This document shows, piece after piece, positions 6,828 through 14,058 of a stretch of 15,720 nucleotides of DNA (position 1 is its first letter; each line of letters begins with the position of its first letter). The translations under genes were made by a program, and so were the position numbers. Source of the DNA: Pauljensenia sp. (lineage in GTDB: Bacteria > Actinomycetota > Actinomycetes > Actinomycetales > Actinomycetaceae); the NCBI GenBank assembly GCA_029983625.1, contig JASBZF010000034.1:1-15720 (forward strand), given 5' to 3'. The notes beneath the pieces are model-generated. The model made no database searches and had not been told where the DNA came from. It worked only from the letters and a program-made list of their open reading frames with translations.

Positions 6828-6833
6828 AGTCTA
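6828..6833 (-). promoter_or_regulatory. -10 of a leaderless promoter for pepN
   Basis: TAGACT on the minus strand, 7 bases (CTTCAAC) before the pepN ATG, so transcription would begin at or next to the start codon. No Shine-Dalgarno sequence is present. The -35 zone (about 6851-6856) has no good match to TTGACA and coincides with the palindrome at 6845-6858. Confidence 0.5.
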
Positions 6834-6844
6834 CGTAAAAGACT

Positions 6845-6858
6845 CGTGAGCGCTCACG
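6845..6858. promoter_or_regulatory. 14-base perfect palindrome, candidate operator for two divergent genes
   Basis: CGTGAGCGCTCACG reads the same on both strands and sits in the middle of the 77-base region between pepN and the Mur ligase gene. It covers the expected -35 of the pepN promoter and lies just upstream of the -35 zone of the other. The symmetry and location suit a repressor or activator dimer; the protein is unknown. Confidence 0.5.
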
Positions 6859-6884
6859 TAAGAAAGCGAACGCGACGGCGAAGG

Positions 6885-6890
6885 TAAAGT
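6885..6890 (+). promoter_or_regulatory. -10 of a leaderless promoter for the Mur ligase gene
   Basis: TAAAGT is 7 bases (AGCAGGC) before the ATG at 6898, the same spacing as on the opposite side for pepN. A Shine-Dalgarno sequence at normal distance is missing (the nearest AAGG is about 13 bases away), which favours a leaderless message. The -35 zone near 6862-6868 is poor. Confidence 0.5.
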
Positions 6891-6897
6891 AGCAGGC

Positions 6898-8481
6898 ATG
6901 AGTTCTGTGGTAGACATCCGCCCTCAGGTCACTCCCCTTCCCCTACCTGAGGTCCTTCAAGGCGTTGCTGTGGAGGCTTTTTTTGACGCTTCGGGTACTT
7001 CTTGTGAACTCGCAGAAGCGACGGATCTGCACGTGTCCGGTATCACCGTCTCTTCCAACGACTGTGACCGGGATTGGATTTTCGTGGCGATTCCAGGTCT
7101 GACTCAGCACGGCATGCGTTTTGCTCATGCGGCTCAAACGGCGGGCGCGACGGTTCTTGTCACGGATACAGAAGGTGTACGCCTCGCTCAGGAGATGAGT
7201 CTTGAGATACCGATTGTTGTGTGTGCGGATCCGCGTGTGGCGGCGGGAAGGATCGCGAAGACCATCTATGACTCTCCTGCTTCGCGTTTGACCACGATGG
7301 CGGTGACGGGAACGAACGGGAAAACGACGACGTCTTTCCTGATGCGCGCAGCTCTTGGGGTGCGTTACCCGGATGCGAGTGTGTGCGGCACGGTGGAAAC
7401 GCGGATCGGGGATTTGAGGTTCCGTTCTGATCAGACCACAGCAGAATCCCCTGTGATTGAGCGTTTCTTAGCGTTTACTGCAGAAAAGGGGCTTGGGGCG
7501 GCCGTCGTGGAAACAAGCTCTCATGCTGTGAGTTTCGCGCGAGTGGACGGGGTTGTTTTTGACGTTGTTGCCTTCACGAATCTTCAGCATGATCATCTCG
7601 ATTATTACGGGGATATGGAGTCGTATTTCGCTGCGAAAAAGAAGCTCTTTACTCCTCAGTATTCGCGCCGAGGGGTGGTGTGTGTGGATGACGAGTGGGG
7701 CCAGCGTCTCGCTGTGGAGGCCAGTGTCCCCGTGGTCACTGTTGCTGCGTTGTCACAAGAGTCGGCAGATTGGTGTGTGCGTGACATCCACCCGGATCGT
7801 GTCATTGGGCGGACCGTGTTCACTTTGTGTGATCCCACAGGGGTGGGGCATCGTGTGGCGATGCCGATTCTTGGTGAGGTGAATGTTCAGAACACGGCGC
7901 TTGCGATTGTGTCGGCGGTTCAGCTCGGGTATCCGATTGCAGATGTGATTCGTGCGGTTGAGCAGGCGGAGCAGATTCCTGGTCGTATGGAAAAGGTGAA
8001 CCCGGACTCGGGCGCTCAGCCCCTCGTGATCGTTGATTACGCTCATACTCCCGAGGCTCTTGAGTGGACTTTACGTTCCACGCGAGAGTTGTCCACTGGG
8101 CGCCTTCATATTGTGTTTGGCACCGATGGGGATAGGGATGCGTCAAAGCGGGAAGTTCTTGCGGCGATCGCAGCACGGGAAGCGGATGTGTTGTGGGTGA
8201 CGGATGAGAATCCCAGGACTGAGGATCCGCAACAGATTCGTGATTATCTTCTTCGAGGGATTGCCAGTGTGCGTCCAGATCTGAAGGATGTCACAGAAAT
8301 TCGTACCTGTCGTCGTGATGCGGTCCGGCGTGCGATTCTTGCGGCGAAGAGTGAAGATACGGTGATTATTACGGGTAAGGGTGCGGAGTGGTATCAAGAT
8401 ATTGAGGGCATTAAGCACGAATACAATGATGTCCCTGTTGCCCGTGAAGTCCTTGCCGGTGATGTGCGCGCGCACCTGTAA
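6898..8481 (+). CDS. murE: MurE-type UDP-MurNAc-dipeptide : diamino acid ligase
   Basis: Cytosolic ATP-dependent ligase of 527 residues, slightly long for MurE (about 490-500), that adds the third, diamino residue to UDP-MurNAc-L-Ala-D-Glu in peptidoglycan synthesis. Motifs in order: FVAIPG (62-67); ATP loop GTNGKTTT (138-145); TTAES (180-184); ETSSHA (205-210); FTNLQHDHLDYYGDMESY (226-243), with the carbamylated Lys at K247; GEVNVQNTALA (326-336); PGRME (361-365); VDYAHTPEAL (379-388); VFGTDGDRDASKR (406-418). The stem-acid recognition region reads TDENPRTEDP (435-444), where meso-DAP enzymes usually have DDNPR, and GKGAEWYQ (493-500), where E. coli has GKGHEDYQ. Actinomycetaceae commonly carry Lys or Orn at this position, so the substrate is uncertain. 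The gene stands apart from other wall-synthesis genes. Confidence 0.88.
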   Translation: MSSVVDIRPQVTPLPLPEVLQGVAVEAFFDASGTSCELAEATDLHVSGITVSSNDCDRDWIFVAIPGLTQHGMRFAHAAQTAGATVLVTDTEGVRLAQEMSLEIPIVVCADPRVAAGRIAKTIYDSPASRLTTMAVTGTNGKTTTSFLMRAALGVRYPDASVCGTVETRIGDLRFRSDQTTAESPVIERFLAFTAEKGLGAAVVETSSHAVSFARVDGVVFDVVAFTNLQHDHLDYYGDMESYFAAKKKLFTPQYSRRGVVCVDDEWGQRLAVEASVPVVTVAALSQESADWCVRDIHPDRVIGRTVFTLCDPTGVGHRVAMPILGEVNVQNTALAIVSAVQLGYPIADVIRAVEQAEQIPGRMEKVNPDSGAQPLVIVDYAHTPEALEWTLRSTRELSTGRLHIVFGTDGDRDASKREVLAAIAAREADVLWVTDENPRTEDPQQIRDYLLRGIASVRPDLKDVTEIRTCRRDAVRRAILAAKSEDTVIITGKGAEWYQDIEGIKHEYNDVPVAREVLAGDVRAHL

Positions 8482-8545
8482 GCCTGCGGTTTTGCCCTTG
8501 TGAGCCTGTGGTTTTGCCCCCTGTGAGCTTGTGGTTTTTGCTCCT
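8478..8545. repeat. Degenerate 22-23 base tandem repeat, three copies plus a partial
   Basis: Unit 1 is 8478-8499, unit 2 is 8500-8522 and unit 3 is 8523-8545; a decayed fourth starts at 8546 (GTGAGTTTGTG). The consensus begins GTGAGCCTGTGG and ends TTTTGCCCCCT. The first unit contains the TAA stop of the Mur ligase gene. Units are contiguous, without spacers. Confidence 0.7.
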
Positions 8546-8638
8546 GTGAGTTTGTGCTGTGGCGCACCTGGGTTCTTGACTCTGGTGTTCTCGGTGCTGC
8601 CGTCACTTTATGCCGGTGGTGCCCGTTAGGATAATCGG
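8482..8638. other. Spacer between the Mur ligase gene and der
   Basis: 157 bases without a gene. The first 65 are the tandem repeat. The remainder is T/G-rich and holds a TTGACT (8576-8581) with no matching -10, and a TAGGATAAT stretch (8627-8635) directly before der that could serve as a -10. No terminator hairpin is visible. Confidence 0.6.
8627..8635 (+). promoter_or_regulatory. Possible leaderless promoter -10 for der
   Basis: TAGGAT (8627-8632) is 6 bases before the GTG at 8639, and the overlapping GATAAT (8630-8635) is 6 bases before the ATG at 8642. Either would give a transcript starting at a start codon. No Shine-Dalgarno sequence and no clear -35 are seen. Confidence 0.4.
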
Positions 8639-10114
8639 GTGATGGATAACGATTCTTCCTTCCCTCCTTCTTCGCCTGACGATGAATTGCGCGCCAAAGC
8701 GATGCTGCGCGGACTTCAGCAATTTGATCTTGACGAGGAGGATTTCGCGATCCTTTCAGGCGAGGCGCCAGAATCGCAGGAGGGTGAGGAGTCTTTTGGC
8801 CTCCCGGTCCTTGCGATTGTGGGGCGCCCGAATGTCGGTAAATCCACCCTTGTGAACCGGATCATCGGCAGGCGTGAAGCTGTTGTTCAAGACACTCCCG
8901 GAGTGACGCGCGACCGCGTGTCCTATCCTGCTGAATGGGCGGGACGGAACTTCACCGTGGTCGATACGGGTGGCTGGGAGATCGACGTGAAGGGCCTGGA
9001 TAAGCTGGTCGCTGATCAGGCGGAGGTCGCGGTTGATCTTGCGGATGCTGTTCTTTTAGTGCTCGACGCAAGCGTCGGTATCACAGCTTCGGATGAGCGG
9101 ATTGTGTCGATGCTCCGCGCAAAAGCAAAACCTGTGATCCTGGCTGCGAATAAGGTGGATTCTGCGATGCAGGAGGCGGATGCGGCGAGCCTGTGGAGTT
9201 TAGGCATGGGTGAACCTTTCGCTGTGTCTGCTCTGCATGGGCGCGGCACCGGTGATCTTTTGGATGCCGTGATGAAGGTTTTACCTTCGCAGTCAGCTGT
9301 CGCTTCAGCTCTGCCTCAGGGTGGTCCTCGTCGCGTAGCTCTTCTTGGGCGCCCTAATGTGGGTAAGTCGTCTTTGCTGAATGCCTTGGCTGGCTGTGAA
9401 AGGGTCGTCGTCAATGAGCTTGCGGGGACGACGCGCGACCCGGTGGATGAACTTGTCGAGCTGGATAATAGGCTCTGGTGGTTTGTGGATACGGCGGGTA
9501 TTCGCCGGAAGATGCACAAAACAACGGGCGCGGATTACTATGCGTCGATTCGCACTCAGGCGGCTTTAGAAAAAGCTGAGGTCGCTCTTGTTCTTTTTGA
9601 TGGTTCTGTGCCGCTGACTGAGCAGGATGTGCGTGTCGTACAGCAGGTGGTGGATGCCGGTCGTGCCCTTGTCATTGTCACGAATAAATGGGATTGTGTG
9701 GATGAGGAACGTCAGGCTGCTTTGAAAGCGGAGATTGAACGCGAGCTTGTGCAGATTTCCTGGGCGCCGCGTATCAATGTTTCAGCGAAGACGACGTGGC
9801 ACACGAATCGGATTGCCAGGGCTTTGGATACTTCGTTGAAAGGCTGGGATACGCGGATTCCGACGGGGCGTTTGAATGCGTTCCTCGGTCAGCTTGTTGC
9901 CGCACACCCTCATCCTTTGCGTGGAGGGAAGCAGCCGCGTATTTTGTTCGCCACGCAGGTGTCGTCACGGCCACCTCGTTTTGTGCTTTTCACGACGGGT
10001 TTCCTTGATCCGGCGTATCGTCGTTTCATTGAACGGCGTTTACGTGAGGAGTTCGGTTTTGAGGGGACACCCATTCAATTGTCGATGCGGGTGCGTGAAC
10101 GTAAACGCAAATAG
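8639..10114 (+). CDS. der: Ribosome biogenesis GTPase Der (EngA)
   Basis: Essential double-GTPase protein for 50S ribosome assembly, 491 residues from GTG 8639 or 490 from ATG 8642. An acidic N-terminal extension (1-55) typical of actinobacterial Der comes first. G domain 1 follows: GRPNVGKST (62-70), the DTPGVTRDR switch, VVDTGG (107-112) and NKVD (171-174). G domain 2 has GRPNVGKSS (237-245), [11 protein letters not shown] (260-270), DTAG (284-287) and NKWD (349-352). The KH-like C-terminal domain spans about 405-491 and ends in a basic tail. No cmk (cytidylate kinase) gene lies upstream, although cmk and der are adjacent or fused in many Actinobacteria. The first codon is uncertain because initiation appears leaderless. 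The restriction-modification operon starts 62 bases after its stop. Confidence 0.96.
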   Translation: MMDNDSSFPPSSPDDELRAKAMLRGLQQFDLDEEDFAILSGEAPESQEGEESFGLPVLAIVGRPNVGKSTLVNRIIGRREAVVQDTPGVTRDRVSYPAEWAGRNFTVVDTGGWEIDVKGLDKLVADQAEVAVDLADAVLLVLDASVGITASDERIVSMLRAKAKPVILAANKVDSAMQEADAASLWSLGMGEPFAVSALHGRGTGDLLDAVMKVLPSQSAVASALPQGGPRRVALLGRPNVGKSSLLNALAGCERVVVNELAGTTRDPVDELVELDNRLWWFVDTAGIRRKMHKTTGADYYASIRTQAALEKAEVALVLFDGSVPLTEQDVRVVQQVVDAGRALVIVTNKWDCVDEERQAALKAEIERELVQISWAPRINVSAKTTWHTNRIARALDTSLKGWDTRIPTGRLNAFLGQLVAAHPHPLRGGKQPRILFATQVSSRPPRFVLFTTGFLDPAYRRFIERRLREEFGFEGTPIQLSMRVRERKRK

Positions 10115-10165
10115 CTTTCTGATTGAGGTGAAGGGCCAGTTTGGGGCTGTTTTCCCCAGGAATAC

Positions 10166-10170
10166 GGAGG
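10166..10170 (+). promoter_or_regulatory. Shine-Dalgarno sequence of hsdR
   Basis: GGAGG, 6 bases before the ATG at 10177. It settles the start; the frame is open further upstream to 10141 but without such a signal. Confidence 0.75.
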
Positions 10171-10176
10171 TCGTGG

Positions 10177-12549
10177 ATGGAGCGCTTGACTGAAGAAGAC
10201 ATCAAGCTGCGTTTCATCACACCTGCGATTGTGGAGAAGGCGGGCTGGAGTCGCGAGCAACTTTCTATGGAGGCTTTCATTCCGGGACCGGTCAATGTCC
10301 CGGGGACGACAACACGTCGAGGTCACTCAGGTAAAGCTGATTACCTCCTGCGTAGATCGCATTCGGGTCAGTATTTGGCGATTGTGGAGGCGAAGGATTC
10401 TTCTCACGCTCCTGGGGCTGGGTTACAACAGGCCATAACCTATGCGCGCAAGCTCGATGTGCCTTTCGCATATTCTTCTAACGGTCATGCTTTTGTGGAG
10501 CATGATTTCCTTACCCATCGAGAACGTGAGTTCCCTATGGATCGCTTCCCCACGGAGGCAGAACTGTGGCGTCGCTACTGTGAGGCTCGGGATATCACTC
10601 CTGAAAACGAGGCGATTATTGCTCAGCCTTACCATTACGATCCTTTCACAAAGAAAGAGCCGCGTTATTATCAGCGCATCGCAATTGATCGGGTTGTGGA
10701 GGCCATCAGTAAAGGAGAGCATCGGCTTCTTCTTGTGATGGCAACGGGGACGGGTAAGACTTTCACGGCGTTCCAAATTATTTGGCGTTTGCTAGAAGCA
10801 GGCAAGGTCAAGCGCGTGCTGTACTTGGCGGACCGCAACTATTTAATCGATCAGACGGTCAGCGGTGATTTCAATCCTTTGAAGAATCGTATGACCAAGG
10901 TCCGAAATCGTCACCTTGATAGTTCTTACGAGGTGTATTTCAGTCTTTATCATCAGATGTCCGGAGAGGCTGGCGCTGAGCCTTTCCGCCAGTTCACGCC
11001 AGATTTCTTTGACCTGGTGGTGGTGGATGAGTGTCATCGTGGTTCAGCTTCGCAAGACTCTCAATGGCGTGCGGTGTTGGACTATTATTCAAGCGCGATT
11101 CACCTGGGTTTAACGGCTACTCCGAAGGAAACGAAAGAGGTTTCGAGTACGACGTATTTCGGCGATCCGGTGTACACCTATAGTTTGCGTGAGGGAATCG
11201 CGGATGGTTTCTTAGCACCCTATAAGGTGCTGCGTCCTACCTTGAATGTGGATGCTGAGGGGTGGCGTCCTGAAGAGGGCAAGCAGGATGTGGACGGGAA
11301 ATTGGTCGAGGACCGCGAATATAATGTGAGTGACTTCGATCGAAATCTCATCATTGATGAACGCACCCAGATGGTCGCAAAGTACATCACGTCGTGGCTA
11401 CGCAAGTATGGGCGAGATTCAAAAACCATTGTCTTCTGTGTGGATATCGAACATGCGGAGCGGATGCGTCAGGCTTTGGTCAATGAGAACAGCGACGAGA
11501 TGAAACGTGACCACCGCTACGTGATGCGCATTACCGGCGATGATGAGGCGGGGAAGAATCAGCTGGAGAACTTTACGGATGTGAACGAAGCGTATCCGAC
11601 TCTTGTCACGACTTCGCAGCTTCTCACAACTGGAGTGGATATCCCGACCCTGAAACTCATTGTTGTAGAGAAGAATATTTCTTCCATGATTGAGTTTAAG
11701 CAGATTATTGGTCGTGGCACTCGGCTGGCCCCAAAACATGGCAAGGAATATTTCACTATTTTAGATTTTCGTGGTTCGACTCGTCTGTTTGCTGATCCAG
11801 ATTTTGACGGTGACCCGGTGGTCGTGATCGACCTTCCAGACCCAGGGGATGGGTCAGGTGATCCAGACTGGCCCGATGATGACCTGTCTTCCCTTGAGGA
11901 CAATACCCAGGACAGAGGCGAAGAACCTGAAACGAAGCTTGACCTTATAGCAGATCTCGATTCGCGCGATCCTCGCAAGAAGGTACGGGTAGACGGAGTG
12001 GATGTGAAGCTCCTCAGTGAGCGTGAGCAGTTCATTAATCCGGTGACGGGTCAGCTTGTTACCGGGTCGATTATTGCGTATTGGCGTCAGATTGTTTTGG
12101 ATCGTTACGGGTCTTTCAGTGAGTTTCTTCAAGCGTGGAAGCAGAACGAACGTAAGGGTGAACTTATCCGCGAGCTGTGCGAACAACAGGGAGTTTTCCT
12201 TGAGAAGTTACGTGAGGAAGCCGGTGAGAGTGTTTCACAGATGGATGACTTTGATCTGATTGTGCATGTGGCTTTTGATAGGCCACCACTCACGCGCCAG
12301 GAGCGGGCGAATAAGGTCAAGAAACGCGGCTATCTTCATAAGTACTCCGCCGAGTGTCAGGCTGTGCTTGATAGGCTTTTAGATAAGTATGCTGAGCTGG
12401 GTGTGACGCCGATTGAAGATATCGCGATCCTCTATAATGCTCCTTTTAAGGAAATGGGTTCCCCTTCTACGATCGTCGAATTCTTTGGTCAGAAGGCGGA
12501 TTATTGCGACGCTGTGCGTGATCTCATCGATTCCATTTATTCGGTATAA
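10177..12549 (+). CDS. hsdR: Type I restriction endonuclease, R subunit (EcoEI-like)
   Basis: ATP-dependent translocase and nuclease of 790 residues that, with HsdM and HsdS, cuts unmethylated foreign DNA. The N-terminal PD-(D/E)XK nuclease shows Asp55 (GKADYLL) and Glu71-Ala-Lys73 (LAIVEAKDSS). The superfamily 2 helicase motor has Walker A at 188-196 (MATGTGKTF), the DECH box at 284-287 (VVVDECHRGS), motif III TAT at 313-315 and motif VI QIIGRGTRL at 509-517. An acidic low-complexity linker follows (about 552-590, many Asp, Glu, Pro). The C-terminal region (about 605-790) matches in form the EcoEI-type R C-terminus that contacts the methylase core. All key residues are present and no frameshift is seen. 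It is followed after 27 bases by hsdM. No strong promoter is visible in the 62-base gap after der, so read-through or a weak local promoter must serve. Confidence 0.96.
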   Translation: MERLTEEDIKLRFITPAIVEKAGWSREQLSMEAFIPGPVNVPGTTTRRGHSGKADYLLRRSHSGQYLAIVEAKDSSHAPGAGLQQAITYARKLDVPFAYSSNGHAFVEHDFLTHREREFPMDRFPTEAELWRRYCEARDITPENEAIIAQPYHYDPFTKKEPRYYQRIAIDRVVEAISKGEHRLLLVMATGTGKTFTAFQIIWRLLEAGKVKRVLYLADRNYLIDQTVSGDFNPLKNRMTKVRNRHLDSSYEVYFSLYHQMSGEAGAEPFRQFTPDFFDLVVVDECHRGSASQDSQWRAVLDYYSSAIHLGLTATPKETKEVSSTTYFGDPVYTYSLREGIADGFLAPYKVLRPTLNVDAEGWRPEEGKQDVDGKLVEDREYNVSDFDRNLIIDERTQMVAKYITSWLRKYGRDSKTIVFCVDIEHAERMRQALVNENSDEMKRDHRYVMRITGDDEAGKNQLENFTDVNEAYPTLVTTSQLLTTGVDIPTLKLIVVEKNISSMIEFKQIIGRGTRLAPKHGKEYFTILDFRGSTRLFADPDFDGDPVVVIDLPDPGDGSGDPDWPDDDLSSLEDNTQDRGEEPETKLDLIADLDSRDPRKKVRVDGVDVKLLSEREQFINPVTGQLVTGSIIAYWRQIVLDRYGSFSEFLQAWKQNERKGELIRELCEQQGVFLEKLREEAGESVSQMDDFDLIVHVAFDRPPLTRQERANKVKKRGYLHKYSAECQAVLDRLLDKYAELGVTPIEDIAILYNAPFKEMGSPSTIVEFFGQKADYCDAVRDLIDSIYSV

Positions 12550-12576
12550 AAGAAGGACTGTGGAGGTTTTCATCAT

Positions 12577-14058
12577 ATGAGCTTGAACTCTTTCATTTCG
12601 ACTTCCCGTAATATCATGCGCGGTGATGCTGGGATTAACGGTGATGCCCAGCGCATCGAACAGCTCACGTGGTTGCTTTTCTTGAAGGTGTACGACCATA
12701 AGGAAAAGCAGTGGGAGATTACCGACGAGGACGAGTATCGTTCCATCATCCCAGAAGATCTGCGGTGGAGGAATTGGGCGGTTGATCGTAAAGATGGTGA
12801 GGCTCTGACTGGGCAGCCTTTGCTTGATTTCCTCAATAATGACCTCTTCCCCACTTTGAAGACTCTTCCTGTGACTTCCAGGACTCCGCTCCGTAAGGCA
12901 ATCGTCAAAGCTGTGTTTGATGACGCGAACCAGTACATGAAAGATGGTGTCCTGATTCGCCAGTTAGTGAATCTCGTTGATGCGATTAACTTTGACAGTT
13001 ACGAAGAACATCATGCTTTCGGCCAGATTTACGAGACTTTACTCAAGCAGCTTCAGAGTGCAGGCAGTTCTGGCGAGTTCTACACTCCTCGTGCTGTTAC
13101 TGATTTCATGGTGAAAGCGACCGCCCCGACTTTGTCAGATTCGATCGCAGATTTCGCTGCGGGCACCGGCGGCTTCCTCACTTCTTGTTTGAAGTATCTG
13201 GAAGCTCAGGTTCATAGTCAGGATGATCGGCGCAAATATCAGACCGCTGTCCACGGTGTCGAAAAGAAACCGATGGCGTATCTGCTGGGTGTCACGAATC
13301 TTTTGTTACATGACGTGGACGCACCTAATTTTTCTCACGGTAATTCTTTGATGCAGAATGTGCGCAGTTTTACTGAGGATGAGAAGTTTTCCCTTATCCT
13401 CATGAATCCTCCCTATGGCGGTACCGAGCAGGCGTCAATTCAGACGAATTTCCCCTCTACTTTACGTTCCAGTGAGACTGCGGATCTTTTCATGGCGCTG
13501 ATCATGTACCGTTTGAAAAAGAATGGGCGTGCGGGAGTTGTTCTGCCCGATGGTCTGCTTTTTGGTACTGATCGGGCAAAGATAGAGATTAAGAGGAAAC
13601 TTTTACGCGATTTTAATCTTCATACGATTATTCGTTTGCCCGGTAGTGTTTTCTCTCCGTATACGTCGATCGCCACGAATCTTTTATTTTTTGACCACAC
13701 TGGCCCTACTGAGACCACCTGGTTTTATCGGGTTGACCTGCCGGAAGGGTATAAGGCTTTTTCAAAGACCCGCCCGATGGAGTTGAAGCATTTTGATGAC
13801 TGTTGGCAGTGGTGGAATAATCGCCGTGAGATCGCAGACTCGAACACTCAGACTTTCAAAGCTCAGGCGTTCACTGCTGCACAGTTAGCAGAGCAAGGGT
13901 ACAACCTTGACCAGTGCGGCTATCCCAAGGAAACGCAAGAGATCCTCAGCCCTGAGGAAACCATCGCCCGTTACAAGAAACGCCGCGCTGAACTGGACCG
14001 TCAGATCGATGAGCAAATCGCCCTCATCGAACAACTCCTCCACGAGGCCCGCGCATGA
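12577..14058 (+). CDS. hsdM: Type I modification DNA methyltransferase, M subunit
   Basis: N6-adenine methyltransferase of 493 residues that modifies the host sites chosen by HsdS. The N-terminal helical HsdM_N region spans about 5-135; GSSGEFYTPRAVTDFM at 163-178 introduces the catalytic domain; the AdoMet loop is DFAAGTGGFL (192-201); the catalytic NPPY is at 277-280 (LILMNPPYGG); FFDHTG and WFYRVDLPEGYK follow. The C-terminus is a long charged coiled coil (about 455-493, RYKKRRAELDRQIDEQIALIEQLL) expected to pack against HsdS. TGGAGG is 10 bases upstream of the ATG. The stop overlaps the hsdS start (ATGA), a standard arrangement that couples M and S synthesis. Motifs are complete, so methylation should be active if HsdS is functional. 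Confidence 0.96.
   Translation: MSLNSFISTSRNIMRGDAGINGDAQRIEQLTWLLFLKVYDHKEKQWEITDEDEYRSIIPEDLRWRNWAVDRKDGEALTGQPLLDFLNNDLFPTLKTLPVTSRTPLRKAIVKAVFDDANQYMKDGVLIRQLVNLVDAINFDSYEEHHAFGQIYETLLKQLQSAGSSGEFYTPRAVTDFMVKATAPTLSDSIADFAAGTGGFLTSCLKYLEAQVHSQDDRRKYQTAVHGVEKKPMAYLLGVTNLLLHDVDAPNFSHGNSLMQNVRSFTEDEKFSLILMNPPYGGTEQASIQTNFPSTLRSSETADLFMALIMYRLKKNGRAGVVLPDGLLFGTDRAKIEIKRKLLRDFNLHTIIRLPGSVFSPYTSIATNLLFFDHTGPTETTWFYRVDLPEGYKAFSKTRPMELKHFDDCWQWWNNRREIADSNTQTFKAQAFTAAQLAEQGYNLDQCGYPKETQEILSPEETIARYKKRRAELDRQIDEQIALIEQLLHEARA

Noticed and set aside
8478..8545. CRISPR-like array
   Set aside because: The units are contiguous and degenerate with no unique spacers, and no cas genes are present.
10140..10160. 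Hairpin GGGG-CTGTTTT-CCCC between der and hsdR as a rho-independent terminator
   Set aside because: The stem is only about five strong pairs plus two G-T pairs, and no T-run follows it (AATACGG). It could at most affect hsdR translation.
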